From positions 620,874-684,873 of the forward strand of contig JALKAY010000001.1 of NCBI GenBank assembly GCA_023015935.1: a DNA stretch of 64,000 nucleotides, read 5' to 3'. A model generated the notes under the pieces. The model made no database searches, was not told the origin of the DNA, and saw nothing but the letters and a program-made list of their open reading frames with translations. The position numbers and the translations under genes were made by a program. This stretch comes from Flavobacteriaceae bacterium F08102 (GTDB lineage: Bacteria; Bacteroidota; Bacteroidia; Flavobacteriales; Flavobacteriaceae). Numbering within the stretch: the stretch's first letter is position 1; the number at the start of each line of letters is the position of its first letter. This document shows positions 26,808-35,154 of this stretch, piece by piece.

Positions 26808-28562
26808 CTAGCTTTTTAGGGCTAATTTTAAATGTAATTCTTTTAATTGAGCATTGTCTAAAGGGGCGGGTGCGTCTATCATTACGTCTCGTCCGGCATT
26901 ATTTTTTGGAAATGCAATAAAGTCACGAATGGTTTCTTGTCCTCCCAAGATGGCTACTAAACGATCTAACCCAAAAGCAATTCCTCCGTGAGGTGGAGCA
27001 CCATATTCGAAGGCATTCATTAAAAATCCGAATTGTGCTTTGGCTTCTTCCTTGGTAAATCCTAAGTGATCAAACATGAGGGATTGCGTAGCTTTATCAT
27101 ATATTCGGATTGAACCTCCTCCAATTTCATTTCCATTGAGTACAAGGTCATAGGCATTTGCTCTTACTTTGCCGGGATCACTATCCAATAGGTGTATATC
27201 TTCTTGTTTTGGTGCTGTAAATGGATGATGCATTGCGTGGTAACGTTGACTTTCTTCATCCCATTCTAATAGTGGAAAATCGACCACCCACAATGGAGCA
27301 AACTCGTAGGGCTTTCTCAGTCCTAATCGTGTTGCTAATTCCATTCTCAAAGCGCTTAACTGGGTTCTAACTGTATCTTGTGCACCAGAAAGTACACAAA
27401 TTAAGTCACCTGCTTTGGCCCCAGTGACATCAGCCCATTTAGCGAGATCTTCTTGATCGTAAAACTTATCGACTGAAGACTTATAGGTACCGTCTTCATT
27501 ACATCGGCAATACACCATGCCTAATGCACCAATTTGTGGTCTTCTAAGCCAATCAATTAGTTTGTCAATTTCTTTTCGGGTAAATTTGTTTCCGCCAGGT
27601 ACTGCAATTCCTACCACCAATTCGGCTTGGTTAAAAACGTTAAATTCTTTGTGTTGTGTTACCGCGTTTAATTCGCCAAATTCCATTCCAAATCGAATGT
27701 CAGGCTTGTCATTTCCATATTTTCGCATTGCATCAGCATAGGTAATTCGTGGAAATTCAGCAATGTTTACACCGTTAATTTCTTTTAATAAATGGGTGGT
27801 TAAGCCTTCAAAGATGGTTAAAATATCTTCTTGGGTAACAAATGACATTTCACAGTCTATTTGTGTAAATTCAGGTTGTCGGTCTGCACGTAAATCCTCA
27901 TCTCTAAAGCATTTTACAATTTGAAAATAACGCTCTAGACCACCTACCATCAATAATTGTTTGAAGGTTTGTGGAGATTGAGGTAAGGCGTAAAATTGTC
28001 CTTCATTCATGCGTGAAGGCACTACAAAATCACGAGCTCCTTCCGGGGTGCTTTTTATTAAATAAGGTGTTTCTACTTCAATAAAATCTTCGTGAGATAA
28101 ATAATTTCTCACGGCTTGTGTAACTTTATGTCTAAAAATTAAATTTTCTTTTACAGGATTTCTTCGAATATCTAAATAGCGATATTGCATACGTAATTCC
28201 TCTCCGCCATCTGTTTGGTCTTCAATGGTAAATGGAGGGGTTTTTGACTCGTTTAACACCGTAAGCTTCGTAACTAAAACTTCTATTTCACCTGTAGGGA
28301 TATTCGGATTTTTTGAAGTTCGTTCAATGACTTCCCCCTCAATTTGAATTACAAATTCACGGCCCAATGTTCGCGCTTTTTTAAACAAGTCTGCGTCTGT
28401 GCGTTCTTCATCTAGGATTAGCTGGGTTATCCCATAGCGATCTCTCAAATCAATCCAAAGCATAAAACCTTTATCTCGGCTTTTTTGTACCCACCCTGAA
28501 AGGGTAACGGTTGATCCAACATCTGATTGTCTTAAGGCGCCATTGTTATGCGTGCGATACAT
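26808..28562 (-). CDS. aspS: Aspartyl-tRNA synthetase
   Basis: This class II synthetase charges tRNA-Asp. The 584 residues show the N-terminal OB fold ([22 protein letters not shown]). Motif 2 is [18 protein letters not shown], and the bacterial GAD insertion domain lies at about 280-410. Motif 3 is [20 protein letters not shown]. Length is normal for the bacterial type. A perfect -7 (TAAATTTG) lies 24 bp upstream of the ATG. It is divergent from the pseudouridine synthase gene. Confidence 0.97.
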   Translation of the reverse strand: MYRTHNNGALRQSDVGSTVTLSGWVQKSRDKGFMLWIDLRDRYGITQLILDEERTDADLFKKARTLGREFVIQIEGEVIERTSKNPNIPTGEIEVLVTKLTVLNESKTPPFTIEDQTDGGEELRMQYRYLDIRRNPVKENLIFRHKVTQAVRNYLSHEDFIEVETPYLIKSTPEGARDFVVPSRMNEGQFYALPQSPQTFKQLLMVGGLERYFQIVKCFRDEDLRADRQPEFTQIDCEMSFVTQEDILTIFEGLTTHLLKEINGVNIAEFPRITYADAMRKYGNDKPDIRFGMEFGELNAVTQHKEFNVFNQAELVVGIAVPGGNKFTRKEIDKLIDWLRRPQIGALGMVYCRCNEDGTYKSSVDKFYDQEDLAKWADVTGAKAGDLICVLSGAQDTVRTQLSALRMELATRLGLRKPYEFAPLWVVDFPLLEWDEESQRYHAMHHPFTAPKQEDIHLLDSDPGKVRANAYDLVLNGNEIGGGSIRIYDKATQSLMFDHLGFTKEEAKAQFGFLMNAFEYGAPPHGGIAFGLDRLVAILGGQETIRDFIAFPKNNAGRDVMIDAPAPLDNAQLKELHLKLALKS

Positions 28563-28586
28563 AGGAGTAAATTTATATTAGGAGGG

Positions 28587-28594
28587 CAAATTTA
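28587..28594 (-). promoter_or_regulatory. -7 promoter element of aspS
   Basis: The minus strand reads TAAATTTG, a perfect TAnnTTTG match 24 bp before the ATG at 28562. Confidence 0.5.
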
Positions 28595-28631
28595 GTGATT
28601 TAGCAAAGAATAGTCCTCATTAAAAAGATTG

Positions 28632-28639
28632 TATTTTTG
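28632..28639 (+). promoter_or_regulatory. -7 promoter element of the pseudouridine synthase gene
   Basis: TATTTTTG, a perfect match 56 bp before ATG 28696. It sits about 40 bp from the divergent aspS -7 element. Confidence 0.5.
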
Positions 28640-28695
28640 TAAGAGATTTGTTAAGTAGAAGATCTTCTACGTAACGTACCAATAGCCGCATAAAA

Positions 28696-29283
28696 ATGGA
28701 TGAAGATTTATCACACAAGCACTACCACCTTCATAAACCTTATGGCTATTTAAGTCAGTTTGTTAATAATCAAAATAAGCGAAAGAATAAGCGGTTATTA
28801 GGAGCGTTATTTGATTTTGAACCCAATACCATGGCCATTGGAAGGTTGGATGAAACATCAGAGGGCCTTTTGTTTTTAACTACAGACGGTAAGGTAAGTG
28901 AGTATATACGCAGTGCCAAAGTGGCAAAAGAGTACCATGTTCAAGTAGATGGAATTATAAATAATCGGGCTATTGAGCAATTGCAAAAGGGATTACAAAT
29001 TTCGGTGCATGGTAAGCCTTATCAAACCAAGCCTTGTCAAGCGTTTTTATTACCAAGTGGAACCAGCTATCCTATTGCAAATAGAAAAGTGCGTGACGAA
29101 CGGCATGGGCCAACCAGTTGGCTAGGAATAATAATTCACGAAGGAAAGTTTAGACAAGTTAGAAAAATGACTGCAGCTGTTGGGTTTCCAACCCTGCGAT
29201 TGGTGCGTGTGCGTATCGGAAAAACTCATTTGAGTTTAGCGGCTGGTGAAGTGAAGGAAGTGGATAGTTTATATCAGTTATAA
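28696..29283 (+). CDS. RsuA/RluE-type rRNA pseudouridine synthase
   Basis: The 195-residue enzyme has the family motif GRLDETSEGLLFLTTDG, whose Asp is the catalytic nucleophile. Near the C-terminus GKFRQVRKMTAAVGFPTLRLVRVRIG is the second conserved block. It lacks the N-terminal S4 domain, as RluE (23S rRNA U2457) does, so RluE is the closest guess. The exact target cannot be settled by reading. It has its own promoter and converges with the LLM oxidoreductase gene, 12 bp apart. Confidence 0.88.
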   Translation: MDEDLSHKHYHLHKPYGYLSQFVNNQNKRKNKRLLGALFDFEPNTMAIGRLDETSEGLLFLTTDGKVSEYIRSAKVAKEYHVQVDGIINNRAIEQLQKGLQISVHGKPYQTKPCQAFLLPSGTSYPIANRKVRDERHGPTSWLGIIIHEGKFRQVRKMTAAVGFPTLRLVRVRIGKTHLSLAAGEVKEVDSLYQL

Positions 29284-29295
29284 AAAAAATATACG

Positions 29296-30309
29296 CTAAA
29301 TATCAGTGTTAATTTCATCCATGATTTCTGCGAATAAATGGATAGATTTTAAGCGGTCTTGAGGATCGTACATAGTACATGAAACCATGATTTCATCGGC
29401 CATTGTATGGTTTAAAAATGATTTTATTTGGGACTTAACTGAATGTTTACTACCTACAAAAGCATATTTTATCATTTGTTGAATAGAAGGGTGTTGGGCA
29501 ATTGCTCTTAGTTCTGAAGTCATAGGCGTAGGGGCAGGAATATATTCTCGTTTACCAGTCATCATTCCGATAATCATCCGTAATGACGAGGTGTAAAGAC
29601 GCTCAGCTTCAGCATCTGTATCAGCAAGAATGGCATTTATGCCAGGAATAATATACGGAGCATTTAATCTTGAAGAGGGGGTGAATTCGCTTCGATAAAT
29701 TTCGATAGCTTTTTCTAAATGTGTTGGGGCGAAATGGCTTGCAAAGGCATAAGGGAGGCCCTTTTTGGCAGCTAAATGAGCGCTATCAGTACTTGAACCT
29801 AAAATATAGATGGGCACATTGACACCTTCTGCAATAGGGGCTCTCACTTTGGCAGTGGTATTTGTTGTTGAAAAATATTGTTGTATCTGTTCAAGATCAT
29901 TCGGAAAGGAACTAGCACTTTGCAAGAAATCCGTTTTAATGGCTGCTGCAGTTTCTCTATCTGTTCCGGGCGCCCTACCTAATCCAAGATCAATACGGTT
30001 TGGGAATAAGGTTCCTAAAGTTCCAAATTGTTCAGCAACAATCAAGGGTGAATGGTTTGGGAGCATCACGCCACCAGCTCCTACACGGATTTTAGTTGTT
30101 TGTTGTGCAATATGTCCAATTAAAATACTCGGTGCATTGCTCCCAACAGCTTTCATATTGTGATGTTCAGCAAACCAAATACGATGGTAGCCTAGAGCCT
30201 CTGCTTCTTTTGCTAATTGAACACTATTAACAAACGTTTGATGAGGGGTGGTTCCTTCAGAAATGAGGGCAAGCTCTAAAATAGAATAGGCAATTTTTTG
30301 ATTTTTCAT
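29296..30309 (-). CDS. LLM-class (luciferase-like) flavin-dependent oxidoreductase
   Basis: From ATG 30309 the product is 337 residues of a bacterial-luciferase-like TIM barrel. The signatures include EAEALGYHRIWFAEHHN, RVGAGGVMLPNHSPLIVAEQFGTL and LGLGRAPGTD, which define the single-component alkane-monooxygenase-like LLM subgroup common in Bacteroidota. FMNH2 or F420-like flavin use is known for the superfamily; the substrate is unknown. The longer frame from TTG at 30336 adds a poorly fitting N-terminus. Confidence 0.85.
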   Translation of the reverse strand: MKNQKIAYSILELALISEGTTPHQTFVNSVQLAKEAEALGYHRIWFAEHHNMKAVGSNAPSILIGHIAQQTTKIRVGAGGVMLPNHSPLIVAEQFGTLGTLFPNRIDLGLGRAPGTDRETAAAIKTDFLQSASSFPNDLEQIQQYFSTTNTTAKVRAPIAEGVNVPIYILGSSTDSAHLAAKKGLPYAFASHFAPTHLEKAIEIYRSEFTPSSRLNAPYIIPGINAILADTDAEAERLYTSSLRMIIGMMTGKREYIPAPTPMTSELRAIAQHPSIQQMIKYAFVGSKHSVKSQIKSFLNHTMADEIMVSCTMYDPQDRLKSIHLFAEIMDEINTDI

Positions 30310-30371
30310 AAGAGAATCAGTTGAATTTCTATACAAGGATGTTGATGGTAGAAAGAAAAAAATAGATACAA

Positions 30372-30379
30372 CAAAAGTA
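30372..30379 (-). promoter_or_regulatory. -7 promoter element of the LLM oxidoreductase gene
   Basis: The minus strand reads TACTTTTG, a perfect TAnnTTTG match, 62 bp before ATG 30309. No -33 is clear. Confidence 0.4.
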
Positions 30380-30522
30380 CACCTTTTTTGTGCATTATAG
30401 AAAATGACCCTTTAAGTACCTAAGGGGGTAAGTTGGGAAGTTGTGTGTAAAAAACAATAAAAGATTGCGGTATAATTTTTAACCTCTAGGTCTAGAACGA
30501 CAAAATTTAGTAAATAATCAAG

Positions 30523-30530
30523 TAACTTTG
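30523..30530 (+). promoter_or_regulatory. -7 promoter element of rsmI, consistent with a leaderless mRNA
   Basis: TAACTTTG, a perfect match only 6 nt before ATG 30537. The alternative TTG start at 30528 is part of this element. Confidence 0.6.
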
Positions 30531-30536
30531 TACATT

Positions 30537-31208
30537 ATGAGTAAACTATACCTTGTACCTACACCTATTGGAAATCTAGAAGACATGACTTTTAGAGCCG
30601 TTAGGGTGTTAAAAGAAGTTGATTTAATCCTTGCAGAAGATACGCGAACTTCAGGAAAATTATTAAAGCATTTTGATATAGCGACTCAAATGCACAGTCA
30701 TCATATGCATAATGAACACAAAACTACGGCGATGGTAGTGGATAAAATTAAGGGAGGTTTGACGGTTGCTTTAATTTCAGATGCAGGGACGCCTGCTATT
30801 TCGGATCCTGGATTTTTATTAACACGAGCATGTATAGAAGCGGGTATCGAGGTGGATTGTTTGCCAGGAGCAACGGCTTTTGTGCCAGCACTAGTAAATA
30901 GTGGGTTGCCTAATGATCGATTTGTTTTCGAAGGATTTTTACCAATCAAGAAAGGGAGACAAACCCGTTTTGAATTGTTGGCCTTAGAGCGACGGACGAT
31001 GATTTTTTATGAATCACCGCATAAATTACTTAAAACTTTATTTCAGTTTGGTCAGTATTTTGGAGCAGATCGAGTTATGTCTGTTTCGAGGGAAATGACC
31101 AAAATGTATGAAGAAACAATCCGGGGTACGGTAGCTGAAATTCAGGAATATTTTAAAGAAAAGCCTCCTAAAGGGGAGTTTGTGTTGGTCGTTGCTGGAA
31201 AAAAATAG
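30537..31208 (+). CDS. rsmI: 16S rRNA (cytidine1402-2'-O)-methyltransferase
   Basis: RsmI methylates the ribose of C1402 in the decoding centre of 16S rRNA using SAM. The 223-residue protein has the tetrapyrrole-methylase fold signatures LYLVPTPIGNLEDMTFRA, LILAEDTRTSGKLL, VALISDAGTPAISDPGF and CLPGATAFVPALVNSGL. It is shorter than E. coli RsmI, which has an extra C-terminal domain; the short form is common in Bacteroidota. Start choice follows the promoter. The UDG gene starts directly after its stop codon, so the pair is an operon. Confidence 0.95.
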   Translation: MSKLYLVPTPIGNLEDMTFRAVRVLKEVDLILAEDTRTSGKLLKHFDIATQMHSHHMHNEHKTTAMVVDKIKGGLTVALISDAGTPAISDPGFLLTRACIEAGIEVDCLPGATAFVPALVNSGLPNDRFVFEGFLPIKKGRQTRFELLALERRTMIFYESPHKLLKTLFQFGQYFGADRVMSVSREMTKMYEETIRGTVAEIQEYFKEKPPKGEFVLVVAGKK

Positions 31209-31775
31209 ATGAAACAACTTTTAAAGAATATCCGAAATTGTGAAGTGTGTAAAGCGCACCTGGAGCTTGGTCCTAGGCCAGTACTCAGTGCGGATGTTGA
31301 CTCAAAGATTGCGATTATTGGCCAAGCGCCTGGATTAAAAGTACATCAAAGTGGGGTTCCTTGGGATGATCAAAGTGGAATGCAATTGCGTAAGTGGTTA
31401 GCTATTTCTAAGGAGGATTTTTATAACGAAAAAAAAATTGCCATTATTCCCATGGGGTTCTGTTACCCAGGAAAAGGGGCTTCTGGAGATCTTCCTCCGC
31501 GAAAAGAGTGTGCTCCATTGTGGCATGCCCCCCTTTTAGCACAAATGTCTAACTTGAAACTTGTCGTTTTAGTTGGGATGTATGCCACCCGTTATTATCT
31601 CGAGAATGCTAAAAAAAACCTCACAGAAACGGTACGCTCATATGAAGAGTACCTACCCAATTATTTCGTTTTACCTCATCCATCACCACGCAATCGATTT
31701 TGGCTCACGAAGAATCCATGGTTTTTATCCGAGGTTTTACCAACGCTTAAAGAACGGGTTCATAGCCTTCTCTAA
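31209..31775 (+). CDS. Uracil-DNA glycosylase superfamily protein, Fe-S (family 4-like)
   Basis: The 188-residue protein has UDG motif A-like IIGQAPGLKVHQSGVPWDD and motif B-like HPSPRNRFW. Four cysteines, C11, C14, C85 and C101, have the spacing of the [4Fe-4S] ligands in family 4 enzymes. This supports removal of uracil from DNA in base-excision repair. The usual GEAPG is GQAPG here, a change at the glutamate position, so activity on uracil is likely but not certain. It is coupled to rsmI with no spacer. Confidence 0.82.
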   Translation: MKQLLKNIRNCEVCKAHLELGPRPVLSADVDSKIAIIGQAPGLKVHQSGVPWDDQSGMQLRKWLAISKEDFYNEKKIAIIPMGFCYPGKGASGDLPPRKECAPLWHAPLLAQMSNLKLVVLVGMYATRYYLENAKKNLTETVRSYEEYLPNYFVLPHPSPRNRFWLTKNPWFLSEVLPTLKERVHSLL

Positions 31776-31832
31776 AGATGTTTTGAAGAAGGGGGTGACA
31801 TAATCACAAATCCACATTCCTCAATTTACAAT

Positions 31833-32423
31833 TTATTGATGTTTTCCCTTTTCCCATCCGTATTTACCGAGGTATTGTTCACCACTTTCTACGGCACCGT
31901 CTTCAATAGAGGTTCCCATAGAATCATTCCATCGGTTGAGGTAACCAAATAAGGAGATAACGCCTAGCATTTCAACAATTTCACCTTCATCCCAATATTT
32001 ATACAATTCGGTTTTAATAGTTTCATCTACAGCATTAGGAATTTGTGATGCGGCTAATGAGAAATCTAGTGCGGCACGTTCAGCATCTGAAAAGGCTGGA
32101 TGCGTTCGGTATTCCCAGATATTATCGAGTTGTTCTTGTTCGGCGCCATAGCGTTCCGCAGCTCGGATAGCATGTGCTTGGCAATAGCGACACCCTGCAG
32201 CATTACTACTCACCCATGCAATCATTCGTTTTAAGGCAGAAGTTACTCTTCCTTCATTCGCCATGACCGCTTTATTCAAATTGATAAATGCTTTACTTAT
32301 GGCGGGTCTTCGCTGCATAGTGAGCACAGAGTTTGGGCAAAAGCCAAGGGTTTCATTAAAAAAGGCTGCGAGTTCACGAGTTTCAGGATCATGTTCTGCA
32401 GATAAAGGAGTAACTAAAGGCAT
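31833..32423 (-). CDS. AhpD-like/carboxymuconolactone decarboxylase family peroxidase-related protein
   Basis: The 196-residue helical protein has the AhpD-type redox motif CRYCQAH following AWVSSNAAG. A longer C-terminal part (WDEGEIVEMLGVISLFGYLNRWNDSMG) is typical of the uncharacterised peroxidase-related subfamily. A disulphide-based peroxide defence role is inferred from the CxxC. The substrate and partner are not visible. It stands alone, converging with the UDG gene. Confidence 0.85.
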   Translation of the reverse strand: MPLVTPLSAEHDPETRELAAFFNETLGFCPNSVLTMQRRPAISKAFINLNKAVMANEGRVTSALKRMIAWVSSNAAGCRYCQAHAIRAAERYGAEQEQLDNIWEYRTHPAFSDAERAALDFSLAASQIPNAVDETIKTELYKYWDEGEIVEMLGVISLFGYLNRWNDSMGTSIEDGAVESGEQYLGKYGWEKGKHQ

Positions 32424-32598
32424 AAATAAAATATTTTAGAGCAGCAATTTACAACATTTCACGAATATTTTTCATGCGAATTTGAGGAAATCTAAAAAAG
32501 TGAATAGGATTAAATTTGTATCTAATAGGTGATTTTTAGGAGTGAAAATAAATTGGTAAAAAATCACCTAAATGTATGAATATAAGAGGGCTAAATCG

Positions 32599-32606
32599 TA
32601 AATTTG
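32599..32606 (+). promoter_or_regulatory. -7 promoter element of the epimerase operon
   Basis: TAAATTTG, a perfect TAnnTTTG match, 27 bp before ATG 32634. The rest of the 210-bp gap to 32424 shows nothing else recognised. Confidence 0.5.
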
Positions 32607-32633
32607 AAAAAAGATAGACCTTAATCTACGGAT

Positions 32634-33644
32634 ATGAAAATCACCTTGCTACCTTATCAATTAAAATTAAAACACACCTTTACAATCTCGAGAGAATCGA
32701 GGGATGTACAAGACTCATTAATTGTTGCTTTATCTGATAGTGAATATACGGGGTATGGAGAAGCGACTGAAAATCCGTATTATGGAATTACGGTAGAAAA
32801 AATGAGTGAGCATATAAGGGAAGCTCAGACGGTGATTGAAGAGTGTGCGGGTGTTGAACCCGAATTGATGTGGGAAAAGATAGAAGTTCTTTTTTGTAAT
32901 GATCGGTTTGCACTTTGTGCAGTAGATATGGCTTATCATGATTTGTATACAAAGCAAAGGGGGGTGAAGTTATTTGATTATTGGGGATTAAGTACAGCGC
33001 ATAATCCAATGACAGATTATACCATTGGGATAGATACCATTCCTAAAATGGTCGCGAAATTAAAGGAGAAACCTTGGCCAATTTATAAAATTAAGTTAGG
33101 GACTAAAGAGGATATTGCTATTGTTACTGAGTTGCGAAAACATACGGATGCTGTTTTTAGGATTGATGCCAATTGTGGATGGACTGTTGATGAAACCTTG
33201 AAAAATGCCATCGCCTTAAAAACGTTGGGGGTGGAATTTTTAGAGCAACCTTTACCTGCTGATGATTGGGAGGGGCATCGTTCGGTATTTAAAAGTTCTG
33301 TGCTTCCTATTATAGCGGATGAGAGTTGTTTGGTAGAAGAAGATGTAGTGAAATGTTATCAACATTTTCATGGTATTAATGTGAAATTGACGAAATGTGG
33401 CGGCTTGACTTCGGCTAAAAGAATGTTGTTAAATGCAAAGTCTCTTGGGATGAAAACGATGGTAGGTTGCATGACTGAATCTACGGTGGGTATTTCGGCC
33501 ATAGCGCATTTATTGCCATTGTTGGATTATGTTGATATGGATGGAGCCTTATTATTGGCTGAAGATATTGCGGATGGTGTAACAATTAGCGAAGGTGTGA
33601 TTAAGTATAGTAAGTTGAATGGAACAGGCGTTTCTTTACGATGA
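32634..33644 (+). CDS. Dipeptide epimerase (L-Ala-D/L-Glu epimerase type), enolase superfamily
   Basis: The 336-residue protein belongs to the muconate-lactonising subgroup of the enolase superfamily. The second-base lysine lies in YKIKLG, metal ligands in RIDANCGW, FLEQPL and IIADES, and the opposite base in VKLTKCGG. The closing MDGALLLAEDI segment fits dipeptide epimerases, which act on murein-derived L-Ala-D-Glu or related dipeptides. The exact dipeptide cannot be told. Its stop codon overlaps the next start by 4 bp, giving an operon with a PLP enzyme and OsmC. Confidence 0.88.
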   Translation: MKITLLPYQLKLKHTFTISRESRDVQDSLIVALSDSEYTGYGEATENPYYGITVEKMSEHIREAQTVIEECAGVEPELMWEKIEVLFCNDRFALCAVDMAYHDLYTKQRGVKLFDYWGLSTAHNPMTDYTIGIDTIPKMVAKLKEKPWPIYKIKLGTKEDIAIVTELRKHTDAVFRIDANCGWTVDETLKNAIALKTLGVEFLEQPLPADDWEGHRSVFKSSVLPIIADESCLVEEDVVKCYQHFHGINVKLTKCGGLTSAKRMLLNAKSLGMKTMVGCMTESTVGISAIAHLLPLLDYVDMDGALLLAEDIADGVTISEGVIKYSKLNGTGVSLR

Positions 33645-34681
33645 GTAGCAAGCATTTAATTCACCAATTTCCGAGCCGTACTATTGTTGTTGATGGGAGG
33701 GAAATGTGTTATTTTGGGGGGACTTCATATTTGGGAATGGCGAGTTTACCTCAATTTCAAGCCTTGTTATTTGATCAAATTAAGCAATGGGGAACGGCCT
33801 ATGGGAGTTCTCGAAATGCAAATGTTCAATTGGCAATATATAACCAAGCTGAACAAGCTTTCGCGAGTCTTGTAGGTAGTGAGCAGGTTATTTGTCTATC
33901 ATCTGGGATGTTGGCTGGTCAATTGGTTTTAGAGACCCTTTCAGAAGAAAAGTATCTTTTTTTTCATCATCCTCAAGCTCATCCTGCGATAAAACAAGTG
34001 GGGAGTTCAGTATTATTTGTTAATGGAAATGTGCATCAAGATTTACAATCAGCTGTGAAGCAATCGGTAGTGATTTGTGCAGATTCAATGCCTGCCTTAC
34101 ATACAAAACCTGTAGATTTATCGTTTTTGACGAAAATTCATCCCAATAAGGAAATTACCTTATTGCTTGATGAGTCGCATGCGTTAGGAGTAGTTGGAAA
34201 AGACGGTAGTGGGCTTTCGAAACAGGTTCCCAAAGAGTTGGTTAAACGAATTATCGTAGTGTCTTCTTTGGGGAAATCCTTAGGATTAGTAGGTGGGATT
34301 ATTGCATCGGATAACCAATTTATAGAAGCTGTACGGGCTAGCGCTAAATATGTTTCAGCATCAGGAGCCAATCCCGCTTACCTTGGAGTTTTTGTTCAAG
34401 CGCAAGCCTTATATAGACAACAACGAATCGTATTGAAATCACATTTAGATGATGTTGCTAGGCATCTAAAACTTTCAGATTTGATTTCTTTTGATCAATC
34501 ATATCCTGTGATGTATTGTAAGGATACTACCTTAGCAGACGTCTTATATAATCATGGGATTGTAATTGCCAAATTTAAATACCCAACGTATACGGGTGAA
34601 ATGTTGCGTATTGTAATTTCGGCACATCATTATCCTGAAGACATAAAAAAGTTAATTAACACAGTAAATTTATATACATGA
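33641..34681 (+). CDS. PLP-dependent alpha-oxoamine-synthase-like enzyme (class I/II aminotransferase fold)
   Basis: The 346-residue protein resembles 8-amino-7-oxononanoate synthase and related enzymes. It shows YFGGTSYLGMA and a YGSSRNANVQ glycine-rich segment. The PLP-contacting DESHALG (D177, H180) and the Schiff-base lysine K212 in SSLGKSLGLVGG are also present. It is shorter than BioF or KBL (about 385-400), lacking N-terminal residues. No bio genes are nearby. Four-base overlaps with both neighbours suggest a function tied to dipeptide or amino-acid metabolism rather than biotin synthesis. Confidence 0.82.
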   Translation: MSSKHLIHQFPSRTIVVDGREMCYFGGTSYLGMASLPQFQALLFDQIKQWGTAYGSSRNANVQLAIYNQAEQAFASLVGSEQVICLSSGMLAGQLVLETLSEEKYLFFHHPQAHPAIKQVGSSVLFVNGNVHQDLQSAVKQSVVICADSMPALHTKPVDLSFLTKIHPNKEITLLLDESHALGVVGKDGSGLSKQVPKELVKRIIVVSSLGKSLGLVGGIIASDNQFIEAVRASAKYVSASGANPAYLGVFVQAQALYRQQRIVLKSHLDDVARHLKLSDLISFDQSYPVMYCKDTTLADVLYNHGIVIAKFKYPTYTGEMLRIVISAHHYPEDIKKLINTVNLYT

Positions 34682-35091
34682 TACAAACGGTAAAAACTAC
34701 GTGGAAAAAAGACAGTTTATTTGAATCAACAAATCCTGGGGGAACCTTGTTTTTAAATGATGGTTCTGAGAGTGATGTAACGGCATATTCGCCTAAGGCA
34801 TTGATGCTTTCTTCTTTAGCAGGATGTACAGGGCTGGATATAATTTCATTGCTGAAAAAAATGAGGGTTGAAGTTCAAGGATTTTCAATTGATATCGAAG
34901 CCAATTTGACGGAGGAGCACCCGAAATTTTATGACAAGGTAACGCTCATTTATAATTTTTCTGGAACAGATTTTAAGAAGGATAAAATTGAAAAAGCGGT
35001 AGCGCTATCTGCAGAGAAGTATTGTGGAGTAATGGATATGTTTAGAAAATTTGCTACACTTGACTTGAAAATTAATTATATAGAATTATAA
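34678..35091 (+). CDS. OsmC family protein
   Basis: The 137-residue protein has the OsmC/Ohr fold. SPKALMLSSLAGCTGLDIISLLKKM carries the first conserved cysteine (residue 46 region), and EKYCGVMDMF carries the second. Such proteins reduce organic hydroperoxides with paired cysteines. It is the last gene of the epimerase operon (ATGA overlap) and is followed by a strong terminator. Confidence 0.9.
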   Translation: MIQTVKTTWKKDSLFESTNPGGTLFLNDGSESDVTAYSPKALMLSSLAGCTGLDIISLLKKMRVEVQGFSIDIEANLTEEHPKFYDKVTLIYNFSGTDFKKDKIEKAVALSAEKYCGVMDMFRKFATLDLKINYIEL

Positions 35092-35101
35092 GATTATTAT
35101 T

Positions 35102-35137
35102 AAAAAAGCCCCGCTAAAATCTTAGTGGGGCTTTTTT
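35102..35137. terminator. Bidirectional terminator between osmC-like and susD-like genes
   Basis: AAAAAAGCCCC and the following bases pair with GGGGCTTTTTT over about 16 pairs including one G-T, loop of four. A and T tracts flank it. Confidence 0.9.
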
Positions 35138-35154
35138 AATAAATTGCACGTGAA

